A stretch of 64,000 nt of DNA, taken from positions 156,174 through 220,173 of the forward strand of contig NZ_PWAA01000042.1 in the NCBI RefSeq assembly GCF_003031585.1, given 5' to 3'. The notes under the pieces were generated by a model. The model did not search any database. It was not told where the DNA came from and saw nothing but the letters and a program-made list of their open reading frames with translations. Source of the stretch: Thalassobius sp. I31.1. GTDB lineage: Bacteria; Pseudomonadota; Alphaproteobacteria; Rhodobacterales; Rhodobacteraceae. Positions within the stretch are counted from its first letter, which is position 1; every line of letters starts with the position of its first letter. Both the position numbers and the translations under genes were made by a program. Of this stretch, positions 36,923 through 48,712 are shown piece after piece.

Positions 36923-37558
36923 TCAACCGCTTTGCGTACCGGTTCCACCTTTCCAGGCACCTGTCGCACGGATCGCGGTGGAGGACGCTTTGTTCATCGG
37001 CACATTGATAAAGCACCAGGCGGGACTGTCTGCATGGGCCAGTTGATGGCTTTCTTTGCCAGAAATGCGTGCAAATTCAAAGCGTTTCGCTGCAGGGCTT
37101 ATCCGGGCTGCAGTGCGCTGACCAGGGCGGGCAAGCACGCCGACGGGGACGTTTTCCATGATCCATTTCCAACTGTCCCAGCGGTGAAAATCCGCCAGAT
37201 TATCGGCGCCCATGAGCCAGATGAAACGGGTGCGGGGGTAGGTTTTGAACAGGGCCTGCAGGGTTTGTGCCGTGTAGCGGGTGCCGCTGTGGCGTTCAAA
37301 ATCGGTGGCTTCAATCCGGGGATGCTGCAAAAGCTTTTCACAGGCGTCCAGACGGTGATCCAGCGGGGCGGGGCCATGTGATTTCAATGGGTTACCCGGT
37401 GTCACCAGCCACCAGATCCGATCCAGATTAAACCGTTTCAGCGCCTCTTCCGAGATATGCAGATGCCCTTCATGCGGCGGATCAAACGACCCGCCCAGCA
37501 GACCAATGGTCTGGTTGGGGGCAGCATGTGGCAGATGGTGACGCATGGGGGCTTTCAC
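36923..37558 (-). CDS. nadD: Nicotinate-nucleotide adenylyltransferase
   Basis: The 211-residue protein has the nucleotidyltransferase loop GLLGGSFDPPHEGHLHIS, WWLVTPGNPLK and MGADNLADFHRW, all diagnostic of NadD. It makes nicotinate adenine dinucleotide from NaMN and ATP in NAD synthesis. The start is either the GTG at 37558 or the ATG at 37546; neither has a strong ribosome-binding site. The region just upstream is filled with repeats. Confidence 0.93.
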   Translation of the reverse strand: MKAPMRHHLPHAAPNQTIGLLGGSFDPPHEGHLHISEEALKRFNLDRIWWLVTPGNPLKSHGPAPLDHRLDACEKLLQHPRIEATDFERHSGTRYTAQTLQALFKTYPRTRFIWLMGADNLADFHRWDSWKWIMENVPVGVLARPGQRTAARISPAAKRFEFARISGKESHQLAHADSPAWCFINVPMNKASSTAIRATGAWKGGTGTQSG

Positions 37559-37565
37559 TGGGTTT

Positions 37566-37740
37566 CTTTAAAGTCTTTAAACCTCGAAACGCGGGAAGTT
37601 TAAAGAGTTTAAAGGTGATTTTCGCCACTCTGCCCACCCGGCAAAGCCGGGCAGCGCCCGACCCTCCCGTTTTGCGATGAGCAAACTTTCAGTTTGACGG
37701 GAGGGCGCTTCGCACCCACCCAGGGTCAGGCGCTGCCTTA
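37566..37740. repeat. Intergenic repeat cluster: TTTAAA-rich repeat and two GC hairpins
   Basis: Positions 37566-37616 hold AAAGTCTTTAAAC and GTTTAAAGAGTTTAAAG elements that recur in inverted orientation at 41815-41873. They are followed by a CCCGGC/GCCGGG hairpin (37637-37651) and a nested hairpin CCCTCCCGT/ACGGGAGGG (37662-37705) enclosing GCAAAC/GTTTG. No gene is seen until about 37814. Confidence 0.65.
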
Positions 37741-37831
37741 CCAGCTTTGCCTATATGTGATTTCGTTGATAGCGCGTAATGAGTAGTGGTGTGTAAATGC
37801 AATCAAATGAATTATGATACAGGATTTAACA

Positions 37832-38642
37832 ATGACAAACTCGAAGCTACTCGATGCTCTGTTGGCTATAGCTTTAGCCTTGGTCGTAATTTTTCTCTGG
37901 GCTGCCAACTGGTATTTCCTCGCAAACACCGACAATCCTGGGAGTTTTGGAGATATGTTTGGGGCAGTGAACTCACTGTTTACGGGGTTGGCGTTCGCAG
38001 CGGTGATTTATGCTATTTTTCTGCAACGAAAAGAGGTCGGTATGCTGAAAGATGAATTGAGCCGATCCAAAGATCTCATGGACGAACAGCAGCAATTGTC
38101 AAAATCAGTACTTGATGCACAAAAACAGCAAATATTTGAAAATACATTCTTCCAGCTTTTGTCGTCGTTTTCGAGAATTGTTGAGAATCTTGACCTCAGA
38201 TCAACCAAAAATCCAGACGTGCTGGGTAAAGATGTTTTTGGTGTCTTTGTAACAAGGATTTCAGCTCGACACACTAACTCAGAATATCTAATGCGAAAGA
38301 AGGCTGCCACTGAAGCAACGAAAAGACCAACAGTTTCTGAAGCATATCAAAGCTTCTACAAGGAGTATAACAATGAGTTGGGTCACTATTTCAGAACACT
38401 ATACAATCTCTATAAATTTCTAGATCGCTCAAGCGTCTCGAATAAAAGGTTGTACTCAAACCTGATCCGCGCACAGCTTTCAGACAGTGAACTTATTATT
38501 CTCTATCTAAAATGGATTGTCAGATCATGGATCTGGTTTCAAACCATATTTAGAAGAGTATTCAGTCCTTAAGCATCTTGATCAAGAACATTCGCTTATT
38601 TTGGGGGCGGAAGGCACTTACGCACCTTCCGCAATGGCTTGA
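37832..38642 (+). pseudogene. Putative abortive-infection protein (putAbiC-like), frameshifted near the 3' end
   Basis: Two N-terminal membrane helices (LLDALLAIALALVVIFLWAA and the region around SLFTGLAFAAVIYAIF) flank GSFGDMFGAVNS. A coiled-coil stretch rich in Lys/Glu follows, then FENTFFQLLSSFSRIVEN, YNNELGHYFRTLYNLYKFLD and IRAQLSDSELIILYL, the order seen in putative phage abortive-infection (putAbiC) proteins. An extra base in the A-run 38509-38512 diverts the frame to a stop at 38572. Correcting it gives NGLSDHGSGFKPYLEEYSVL and a natural end at 38642, two bases from the ettA stop. It is AT-rich relative to its neighbours, suggesting transfer. The frameshift may be a real mutation or a sequencing error. 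ATG at 37814 is an alternative start. Confidence 0.7.
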
Positions 38643-38643
38643 G

Positions 38644-40299
38644 TTACCGCACAAATTTCTTGTGCTTGATCCGCTTTGGCTCCAGTGCGTCGGGGCCGAG
38701 GCGGCGTTTTTTGTCTTCCTCGTAATCCGCGAAGTTGCCCTCGAACCATTCCACGTGCGCGTCGCCCTCAAAGGCCAGCATGTGGGTACAGATCCGGTCA
38801 AGGAAGAAACGGTCGTGAGAAATCACCACCGCACAGCCGGCGAAATCCACCAGCGCATCTTCGAGCGCCCGCAGTGTTTCAACGTCAAGGTCGTTGGTCG
38901 GTTCATCGAGCAGCAGCACGTTGCCGCCAGAGCGCAGCAGGCGCGCCATATGCACACGGTTGCGTTCACCACCGGATAGCAGAGAAACCTTCTTCTGCTG
39001 GGTGGACCCTTTGAAGTTAAAGGCAGAACAATAGGCGCGCGCGTTGACTTCGGCATCACCCAGCTGGATCACATCCAGACCGTCCGCAATCGCTTCCCAG
39101 ACGTTCTCATCCGGCTTCAGATCGTCGCGCGACTGGTCCACATAAGACAGCTGCACCGTGTCGCCATATTCAACCGTGCCTTCATCCGGCTGTTCCTGAC
39201 CGGTCAGCATCTTAAACAGCGTGGTTTTACCGGCGCCGTTCGGTCCGATCACGCCAACAATACCGCCGGGCGGCAGGGCAAAGGTCAGATCTTCGACCAA
39301 CAGCTTGTCGCCCATGGCTTTCTTCAGGCCGTTGACCTCAATCACCTTATTACCAAGGCGCTGACCGTTTGGAATAACGATCTGGGCGTTGGCCAGTTTT
39401 TCACGCTCGGACTGGTTGGCCAGTTCGTTATAAGCCGAAATACGGGCTTTGGATTTCGCCTGACGCGCCTTTGCGCCCTGACGCATCCAGTCGAGTTCGC
39501 GTTCAAGTGTTTTCTGCTTGGATTTGTCATCCTTGGCTTCGCGTTCCAAGCGTTTTGCTTTCGCTTCCAGCCAGGATGAATAGTTGCCCTCATGCGGGAT
39601 GCCTGAGCCACGGTCCAGCTCCAAAATCCAGCCGGTGATTGCATCCAGGAAATACCGGTCGTGGGTGACGATCAGGATTGTGCCTTTGTAATCAATCAGG
39701 TGCTGTTGCAGCCAGGCGATGGTTTCCGCATCAAGGTGGTTGGTTGGTTCGTCAAGCAGCAGCATGTCAGGTGCATCCAGCAGCAGCTTACACAGCGCCA
39801 CACGGCGTTTTTCACCACCGGACAGACTTGCCACATCCGCATCATCTGCCGGGCAGCGCAGGGCTTCCATGGACACATCCACCTGAGAATCCAGATCCCA
39901 GAGGTTCTGTGAATCGATCTCATCCTGAAGACGGCCCATTTCTTCGGCGGTTTCGTCGGAATAGTTCATCGCCAGCTCGTTATAGCGATCAAGAATATCT
40001 TTCTTCGCCTTCACACCCAGCATGACGTTTTCACGCACGGTCAGGGTTTCATCCAGCTTCGGTTCCTGCGGCAGGTAACCCACGCGCGCGCCCTCAGCGG
40101 CCCAGGCTTCGCCGGTGAAATCCTTATCCATACCCGCCATGATCTTCATCAGGGTCGATTTACCGGCGCCGTTGACACCGACCACACCGATTTTCACGCC
40201 CGGCAGGAAGGACAGCTTGATGTTTTCAAAGCATTTCTTACCGCCCGGGTAAGTTTTGGACACACCGTCCATGTGGTAGACATATTGATAAGCGGCCAT
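38644..40299 (-). CDS. ettA: ABC-F ATPase, energy-dependent translational throttle EttA
   Basis: The 551-residue protein has two ABC domains and no membrane segments. The first Walker A is GVNGAGKST, its signature LSGGEKRRVALCKLLLDAPD, the second Walker A GPNGAGKTT and signature LSGGERNRVHMARLL, each followed by LLLDEPTN. The linker is the charged ABC-F helix pair. The opening YQYVYHMDGVSKTYPGGK and near full collinearity with EttA support a ribosome-binding translation factor. The ATG at 40299 is chosen because upstream residues are not EttA-like. It is a core gene lying between two accessory genes. Confidence 0.94.
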   Translation of the reverse strand: MAAYQYVYHMDGVSKTYPGGKKCFENIKLSFLPGVKIGVVGVNGAGKSTLMKIMAGMDKDFTGEAWAAEGARVGYLPQEPKLDETLTVRENVMLGVKAKKDILDRYNELAMNYSDETAEEMGRLQDEIDSQNLWDLDSQVDVSMEALRCPADDADVASLSGGEKRRVALCKLLLDAPDMLLLDEPTNHLDAETIAWLQQHLIDYKGTILIVTHDRYFLDAITGWILELDRGSGIPHEGNYSSWLEAKAKRLEREAKDDKSKQKTLERELDWMRQGAKARQAKSKARISAYNELANQSEREKLANAQIVIPNGQRLGNKVIEVNGLKKAMGDKLLVEDLTFALPPGGIVGVIGPNGAGKTTLFKMLTGQEQPDEGTVEYGDTVQLSYVDQSRDDLKPDENVWEAIADGLDVIQLGDAEVNARAYCSAFNFKGSTQQKKVSLLSGGERNRVHMARLLRSGGNVLLLDEPTNDLDVETLRALEDALVDFAGCAVVISHDRFFLDRICTHMLAFEGDAHVEWFEGNFADYEEDKKRRLGPDALEPKRIKHKKFVR

Positions 40300-40456
40300 G
40301 GGGAGCTCCGGCTGAATAAGGTTTGAAGGCGTTTCTATCCTGAGGGCGGCGTGGGGGCAATGGGGGCTTTTTACCTCAAAACGCAATTCATCTGGATCTT
40401 TCTCGGAACTACGAAAGGTTTTTCGAAAAGCACCTTCTATTGCCTCCAGATTAGCC

Positions 40457-41593
40457 CTAGAAGGTCATAATACCACTTGATATGATGCTGCCAATTACGC
40501 CGAGTATCAGTGATCCAAATATACCAAAGGCAAGTGAACCTTTTGCTCTATCTGGTAAGTTTTCATTGTAGAGAAATATTCGACCAGCGAGAGCCGCTGC
40601 AGCAATTCGAGCGTAACAGAGATTTGAGAGGACAAGTAAGAATATTCCAAAGAAGGCCCCCAGGCCAACTTTCATTTGATAGCTTCGAAAGATGAACGGC
40701 GGAACATTTTCAGGTTCGGAACCTTCAGCATATTCAGCACCGTTCAATTTAATCAATGTCTCTGTGTCTCGTAGCATAGAGGCCGCTTTTTCCCAGCCAA
40801 CATCATCAATGAGTAATGTGATTTCGGTTTTTTCAATCAAGCCTGTGTCTGGATTGAAAACCGAGAATTGCTCTAACTCACCTGAGCCAGAGAGGAGGCG
40901 AAAAAATAGAAAGAACGTAAGGAACACAATGACGCCTCTGAACGCAGACATACCTCGCTGGATAGCTCCAGATAATCGTTCCTGTTCCGGCTCATCAATG
41001 AAATCCGAAATAAATAAAGGATATAGAAAGAATACACGATCTAAAGTGGGGCTTTTGGATGTGGGTATTGAGCGAGTCATTTTCTTGAAATGCTGCTCGA
41101 CAATATCAAAATATCCAGGAGCCCATGAAATTTCCGTAGAGCGAATATCCAGTTCCACGCGACCGACTTGCCCAGCAGTCACGAGGACGAAAATAGTTTG
41201 TTTCTCATAACTTTTCTCCCCTTCTGCACGGTTGAATGGGATCACGACAGAAAGCGTCATGGACAACTTTTGGATCTCATCGTTACGCACATCTGATGTG
41301 GTGAAAAATTGTTCATAGGAATTGTATGTTAGTCTGGTCTCATCCGTGAACGAAACATCTGCGGTAAATTCATTGTGTAAGATGTCATGGTCAGTTTGAA
41401 TTTTATGCGCGATTTTATCTATGAGAGATTTGGTATCCTCAAGCCTTAGGTCAAATCCAGTTCGATATATGCGTCTCTCCTGACGAGGGGTAGCTAACAG
41501 AGAGAACACAAAGTTCGTTAAACTTTCGCGGCTGAACTCCAAAGAGAACTTATCTTCGTCAAGCGGATTTAGGGTTAGTGGATTGTCTGGCAA
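40457..41593 (-). CDS. Unrecognised membrane protein, AT-rich, 378 residues
   Basis: I do not recognise a family. The first about 220 residues are soluble and mixed charged (FSLEFSRESLTNFVFSLLA, FDLRLEDTKSLIDKIAHK). Three hydrophobic segments lie in the C-terminal half: around residues 230-245 (GVIVFLTFFLFFRLL), 310-338 and 350-376 (FGIFGSLILGVIGSIISSG). Base composition is clearly more AT-rich than the flanking core genes. The ATG at 41593 is preceded by AGGAGAAA. It ends about 155 bases upstream of the ettA start on the same strand. A soluble sensor joined to a membrane part is a common design among defence effectors, but this is speculation. Confidence 0.7.
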   Translation of the reverse strand: MPDNPLTLNPLDEDKFSLEFSRESLTNFVFSLLATPRQERRIYRTGFDLRLEDTKSLIDKIAHKIQTDHDILHNEFTADVSFTDETRLTYNSYEQFFTTSDVRNDEIQKLSMTLSVVIPFNRAEGEKSYEKQTIFVLVTAGQVGRVELDIRSTEISWAPGYFDIVEQHFKKMTRSIPTSKSPTLDRVFFLYPLFISDFIDEPEQERLSGAIQRGMSAFRGVIVFLTFFLFFRLLSGSGELEQFSVFNPDTGLIEKTEITLLIDDVGWEKAASMLRDTETLIKLNGAEYAEGSEPENVPPFIFRSYQMKVGLGAFFGIFLLVLSNLCYARIAAAALAGRIFLYNENLPDRAKGSLAFGIFGSLILGVIGSIISSGIMTF

Positions 41594-41986
41594 AGTATTT
41601 CTCCTGCAAATTTATCAGTCAATAGGCTTGTAATATACTTACTTGGGTCGAGAATGGAGCAAGAAATCAAGCATAGCTTCGTTTGTAGTTAGAGGTACGA
41701 TTTAGGCATGGCGTTGGCAACAATAGTACATTTCGAGCTCCAATAACTTTTCTTAACCCGCACAGCCTCACGTGTCGGACCGCAGCGGTCAAGGATGGAA
41801 AGCCTGACCTTGCCCCTGTTTAAAGAGTTTAAACTTCGGCCTTCCGGCGCATTAAAGATTTTAAAGAAACCGGCATATCCACGGACATCGCCATCATTTT
41901 CCAGACGGATAATGAGGGGAGGGTGCAGCGCAAAAGGGGCGCTCTGCCAAGGCAGTTATATCAAATCGCGGAGGGTGTTAGGAGGT
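41594..41986. other. Non-coding stretch with an inverted copy of the TTTAAA-rich repeat
   Basis: The AT-rich promoter zone of the 378-residue protein gene lies at the left. At 41815-41873 the sequence TGTTTAAAGAGTTTAAACTTC ... TTAAAGATTTTAAAGAAACC (joined by a short GC-rich spacer) is the inverted counterpart of 37566-37616. No gene is supported before tRNA-Tyr. Confidence 0.55.
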
Positions 41987-42070
41987 TGGTGGGCGACCCT
42001 GGAATCGAACCAGGCGTGAGTCGCCTCGAGGGAGTTACAGTCCCCTGCCACACCTTGCGGCCTGTCGCCC
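41987..42070 (-). tRNA. tRNA-Tyr (anticodon GUA), CCA encoded
   Basis: On the minus strand the gene begins GGGCGACAGG, has the anticodon loop CTGTAAC, a class II variable arm, the T-loop GTTCGATTC and ends GGGTCGCCC followed by ACCA. Confidence 0.95.
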
Positions 42071-42237
42071 AACCTGTCGCCGGATTTATAGTTACAGGCG
42101 GGGGGCGTCAACAGGAAAACGCAGATTTTTTGGCAAAATTTCACAACAAATGTCTGCTTGCGTCCGGAGGCGACAGGGTTCATTTTAGCCAGCGGTATTC
42201 AGGCGGTGTTCCAAGACCGCAAATCAGGGGTCAGACG

Positions 42238-43017
42238 ATGATAAAGCCAAAATGGGTTGTTGAGAAAGAACAGGCGCGCCGCGCTTCCGCGCAGGAGACG
42301 CTGTGGCTGTTTGGTCTGCATGCTGTGCGGGATGCGCTTTTGAACCCGGAGCGGGAAAAGCTGCGGCTGGTTGTGACGAAGAATGCGTATGACAAGCTGG
42401 CGGAAGATATTGCCAAAAGCGGGATTGAGCCAGAGATGACCGATCCGCGCAAATTCGACGTGCCGCTGGACAAGCAATCCGTGCATCAGGGGGCAGCACT
42501 TGAGGTGAAGCCACTGAACTGGGGCAGCATTGACGAATGTTGCATGGCGGCAGATGGTCAGGTGCCGCGTTTGCTGCTGCTTGATCGTGTGACGGATCCA
42601 CATAACGTCGGTGCGATCCTGCGCTCGGCCGAAGTGTTCGGGGCGCGTGCCGTGATTGCGCCGCATCGCCATTCTGCGCCGGAAACCGGGGCGCTTGCGA
42701 AAACTGCGTCCGGTGCGCTGGAACGTCAGCCGTATCTGCGGGTGAAGAACCTGGCGGACACGATGGAACACCTTCGCAAGATGGGTTACATCCTGTTGGG
42801 TCTGGATGGCACGGCTGAGATGACGGTTGAAGAGGCCTCGGCACAATACAGTGGTCGTCCGGTTGCGCTGGTTCTGGGGGCTGAAGGGCCGGGGCTGCGC
42901 GAGCGCACGAAAGAGACCTGTGATCATCTGGTGAAGGTCGATTTTGCGGGCGGGTTCGGATCGCTGAACGTTTCCAATGCTGCGGCTGTCGGGCTGTATG
43001 CGGTGACCAAAGGCTAA
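42238..43017 (+). CDS. rlmB: 23S rRNA (guanosine-2'-O)-methyltransferase, SpoU/TrmH family
   Basis: The 259-residue protein has the N-terminal substrate-binding part (WLFGLHAVRDALLNPERE) and the knotted SPOUT domain with DRVTDPHNVGAILRSAEVFG, LVLGAEGPGLRE and GFGSLNVSNAAAVGLYAV, the three TrmH motifs. RlmB methylates G2251 of 23S rRNA. The ATG at 42238 is the first start after tRNA-Tyr; the longer open frame from 41923 crosses the tRNA and is rejected. A candidate sRNA and terminator follow. Confidence 0.92.
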   Translation: MIKPKWVVEKEQARRASAQETLWLFGLHAVRDALLNPEREKLRLVVTKNAYDKLAEDIAKSGIEPEMTDPRKFDVPLDKQSVHQGAALEVKPLNWGSIDECCMAADGQVPRLLLLDRVTDPHNVGAILRSAEVFGARAVIAPHRHSAPETGALAKTASGALERQPYLRVKNLADTMEHLRKMGYILLGLDGTAEMTVEEASAQYSGRPVALVLGAEGPGLRERTKETCDHLVKVDFAGGFGSLNVSNAAAVGLYAVTKG

Positions 43018-43089
43018 GGCGTCCAGGCGGATATCTGCACAGGATTTTCACGAAGCGGTTACAAACCCTTCCTATCCTCGGATTCGTAC

Positions 43090-43190
43090 CTAAATGTATG
43101 AGAGGAAGCACGATTGGAACATCCGCTTCCCTCTGTCCCTCGTTCCACCCTGGCGCCCGTTTCCCCCACGGGCGCCTTTTTCTTTTCAGT
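43090..43190 (+). ncRNA. Candidate small RNA ending in a Rho-independent terminator
   Basis: A first stem-loop pairs AGAGGAAGC (43101-43109) with GCTTCCCTCT (43124-43133, one bulge). A single-stranded C/T-rich stretch (CTGTCCCTCGTTCCACCC) follows, then the terminator GGCGCCCGT/ACGGGCGCC (43152-43176) with TTTTTCTTTT. This hairpin, C-rich loop and terminator layout is usual for alphaproteobacterial sRNAs that target ribosome-binding sites. It may instead be only the 3' end of the rlmB transcript. No promoter was identified with confidence. Confidence 0.4.
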
Positions 43191-44447
43191 TTACGTCCGG
43201 CGGGCGTCTGTCAGGTGGGCCGCGATGGCACCGGCGCGGTAGTAGGCCGCCATAAGGCCCGCGCGTTTTTCGCGGTACTGCGTCACCGGTGAGACCGGGA
43301 AGACAGAACTGTCGGCTTTCAGAACCCAATCTGCGGCAGCTTTGCCAAAGACGGTGCCCGGCCCGATGCCCCGGCCTGAATAGCCAAAGATTGAGATTTT
43401 TGTGTCACCGGTCTGAAGGATCTTCGGAACGTGGTCACTGGTCATTGCGATGCGCCCGTGCAGGGCGGTTGCCATGCTGCGGCCTTCCAGTTGCGGGAAA
43501 ATGCTGATCATTTTTCGTGCCGCCCATTTCAGGTGGGTCGCTTCGCCGATGCCATCCATCTGCCCGACGCCGCCAATGATCATACGGCCTGCGGCATCCA
43601 GCCGGAACGACGACATGACCATCGCTGTATCCCAGCACCCTTCGCGTCCGGGCAGGATGGTTTTCAGAAGATCAGCGGGCAGGGGATCGGTTGCGGCCTG
43701 CATGTAATAGACAGGCGTATAGCGTGGGCTGTCAGGCCGTGTTTCATAGGCGTTGGTGGCCTCGATCACGTGTTTCGCCCGGACAGAACCTTCGCGGGTG
43801 CGCAGCTGCCAGCTGCTTTGATCCTGATCCATCGCGGTGACTTCGCTGTCTTCAAACAGCTGCGCCCCGGCTTTGTCCGCAGCCATGGCAAGCCCGTGGG
43901 CATAGGCCAGAGGCTGAATCGTACCGGCGCGGGCATCATGCAGCGCCCCATGGAAACGGTCAGAGCCGATGCGTTCTGCGGTTTCTTCAGGCGACAAAAG
44001 GGTCACCGGGGCTTTGCGGGCTTTTTGCTGGGCAAACCGGTTTTCCAGATCGGCAAAACCTTTGGCGCTATGGGCGCAATGCAGGGTGCCTGTTTTTGTC
44101 AGCTCGCAATCAATGCCATGTTCTTCGATCAGTGCCATGACAAAAGCGGGCGCACCGGCCAGGGTGGCGTTCAGTTTTTTGCCGTCGGTTTCACCGATCA
44201 GGGCTTCGACCTCATCCGGTGGGGTCCAGAGACCGGCGTTGACCAGACCGACATTGCGGCCAGACCCGCCGTAGCCCACGGTGCGGGCTTCCAGAAGCAC
44301 CACGGATTTCCCGGCTTCTGCCAGATGCAGGGCCGCAGACAGGCCGGTGTAACCGCCACCGATGATGGCAACATCCGCCTGAATATCGGCTTCCAGCCGC
44401 GCATAAGATCCGCACGCCGGAGCTGTGACTGCCCAGAGGTTTTTCAT
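43191..44447 (-). CDS. FAD-dependent amino-acid/amine oxidase (DadA/PuuB-like)
   Basis: The 418-residue protein starts at the ATG at 44447, preceded by GGGAGAAA. It has the Rossmann loop VAIIGGGYTGLSAALHLAE, the GYGGSGRNVGLVNAGLW segment typical of the gamma-glutamylputrescine/sarcosine-oxidase-like DAO group, and a C-terminal FGYSGRGIGPGTVFGKAAAD that closes over FAD. It oxidises an amine or D/N-methyl amino acid; the substrate is open. It stands alone, divergent from the thiamine operon. Confidence 0.87.
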   Translation of the reverse strand: MKNLWAVTAPACGSYARLEADIQADVAIIGGGYTGLSAALHLAEAGKSVVLLEARTVGYGGSGRNVGLVNAGLWTPPDEVEALIGETDGKKLNATLAGAPAFVMALIEEHGIDCELTKTGTLHCAHSAKGFADLENRFAQQKARKAPVTLLSPEETAERIGSDRFHGALHDARAGTIQPLAYAHGLAMAADKAGAQLFEDSEVTAMDQDQSSWQLRTREGSVRAKHVIEATNAYETRPDSPRYTPVYYMQAATDPLPADLLKTILPGREGCWDTAMVMSSFRLDAAGRMIIGGVGQMDGIGEATHLKWAARKMISIFPQLEGRSMATALHGRIAMTSDHVPKILQTGDTKISIFGYSGRGIGPGTVFGKAAADWVLKADSSVFPVSPVTQYREKRAGLMAAYYRAGAIAAHLTDARRT

Positions 44448-44756
44448 CGGTTTCTCCCATGATGTGAGGTGGATGACATCTGTCACCCGGCACAGGAATA
44501 ACCCGAATGCCTCACAACAAAAAAGCGGTTTTTCTGTCGCAAGGCATGAGTTTTTTGCATGTGGCGGGGCTGGCGTTTGTGAAAGTGCATCTTTTATGCG
44601 TTGGGGGTGATTTTCGATATTTCTGTTTCGGTTCAGCCTGTTGATGGCTTTCAGTGATGTGATGCATTGCGTCCGCAAGGCCAGATTTTCAAATCCTGGC
44701 ATCTGGCCCTATCATTTTCGCTTGCTACGGCCAGATGAACGCACTACCCAAAAAGA
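44448..44756. other. Intergenic region between the FAD oxidase and the TPP riboswitch
   Basis: No coding sequence is supported. It must hold promoters for the leftward oxidase gene and the rightward thi operon. CTGGC-rich short inverted repeats flank 44703-44737 (ATCTGGCC ... GGCCAGAT), just before the riboswitch. Confidence 0.5.
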
Positions 44757-44862
44757 ACGCAGGGGAGTCCCAGAGAGGGACTGAGAGGCGAATAGCAGCG
44801 TGCTGCACTGTCGCGACCCTTTGAACCTGACCCAGTTGACACTGGCGTAGGAAGCACAGGAT
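44757..44862 (+). promoter_or_regulatory. TPP (THI-box) riboswitch upstream of thiC
   Basis: Conserved TPP aptamer parts are present in order: AGGGGAGTCC, GGGACTGAGAGG, CGACCCTTTGAACCTGA, CCAGTTGACACTGGCGTAGG. The thiC start is about 127 bases downstream. Between them, TGCCTCCTCC (44931-44940) is complementary to the thiC ribosome-binding site TGAGGAG (44975-44981), preceded by a hairpin AAAGGGAGCC/GGCTGCCTTT, so TPP binding may act by hiding the ribosome-binding site. Confidence 0.92.
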
Positions 44863-44886
44863 CGCATGACCGGGCTGATCACCTGA

Positions 44887-47740
<2,854 letters not shown>

Positions 47741-47744
<4 letters not shown>

Positions 47745-47941
47745 AACAGATCATTGTAAATGCGGAAGAAATCACGCTGTCCGCGGAAAATATCGAAACC
47801 GCCCTGACGGAACTGGATTACACAACGCCCAGCATCGCCACCGCTTTGAACGGCTTGTTTATCCCACGGGAATTGCGCGCGGGCACCATGTTGAGTGATG
47901 GTGACCGGCTAGAAATTCTTGCACCGATGCAGGGGGGCTGA
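47741..47941 (+). CDS. thiS: Sulfur carrier protein ThiS
   Basis: A 66-residue ubiquitin-fold protein starting MKQIIVNAEEITL and ending in the di-glycine tail MQGG, which is thiocarboxylated before sulfur transfer to the thiazole. The ATG overlaps the thiO stop; the longer open frame upstream lies within thiO and is rejected. The activating enzyme ThiF is not in the window. Confidence 0.93.
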
Positions 47942-47944
47942 GGG

Positions 47945-48712
47945 ATGCAGATTTACGGAACAGAGATATCCTCGCGCCTGTTTTTGGGGACGGCGCAATA
48001 TCCTTCACCCAAAGTGTTGAAAGATTCGATAATGGCAAGCCGATGTGACATCATCACGGTGTCCCTGCGACGGGAAACCTCTGCCGGGTCCGGGTCCGGG
48101 TTCTGGGACAGGCTGCGTGATCTGAATGTGAAGATCCTGCCCAACACCGCCGGGTGCCATTCGGCACGTGAAGCCATCACTACCGCCCATATGGCGCGGG
48201 AAATCTTTGGCACGACCTGGATCAAGCTGGAGGTGATCGGGCATTCGGATACGCTGCAGCCCGATGTGTTTGGCCTGGTGGAAGCCGCCCGTGAACTGAG
48301 CGGCGAAGGCTTTCAGGTCTTCCCGTATACCACCGATGATCTGGTCGTCGGGGAAAAGCTGATTGCGGCGGGCTGCGAAGTTCTGATGCCCTGGGGTGCG
48401 CCGATTGGCTCGGGCCAGGGGCTGCGCAATCCGGATGCGCTGCGGTCTATGCGGGCACATTTCCCGGATGTGCCGCTGATCGTGGATGCCGGTATCGGGC
48501 GGCCGTCTGATGCGGCTCGCGCGATGGAGCTGGGCTGTGATGCGGTTCTGTTAAACACGGCTGTCGCAAAGGCCGGTGATCCCGTGATGATGGCACAGGC
48601 CATGGCGCAGGCGGTTGAGGCCGGGCGTCAGGGGTATCTGGCCGACCCGATGCCAAAACGTGATATGGCCGTGCCCTCCACCCCGGTATTTGGCATTGCG
48701 GAGCTTGCATAA
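47945..48712 (+). CDS. thiG: Thiazole synthase
   Basis: The 255-residue TIM-barrel protein contains [24 protein letters not shown], the Schiff-base lysine region [12 protein letters not shown], and [20 protein letters not shown] with GSGQGLRN. It builds the thiazole phosphate from deoxyxylulose-5-phosphate, dehydroglycine and ThiS thiocarboxylate. It follows thiS after 3 bases, and its stop shares a base with the thiE start. Confidence 0.96.
   Translation: MQIYGTEISSRLFLGTAQYPSPKVLKDSIMASRCDIITVSLRRETSAGSGSGFWDRLRDLNVKILPNTAGCHSAREAITTAHMAREIFGTTWIKLEVIGHSDTLQPDVFGLVEAARELSGEGFQVFPYTTDDLVVGEKLIAAGCEVLMPWGAPIGSGQGLRNPDALRSMRAHFPDVPLIVDAGIGRPSDAARAMELGCDAVLLNTAVAKAGDPVMMAQAMAQAVEAGRQGYLADPMPKRDMAVPSTPVFGIAELA

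Noticed and set aside
38644..40299. ABC-F antibiotic-resistance protein
   Set aside because: The whole length matches EttA, a housekeeping translation factor; resistance-type ABC-F proteins differ in linker length and origin.
41923..42237. N-terminal extension of RlmB
   Set aside because: The frame passes through the tRNA-Tyr gene; the ATG at 42238 gives the normal family length.
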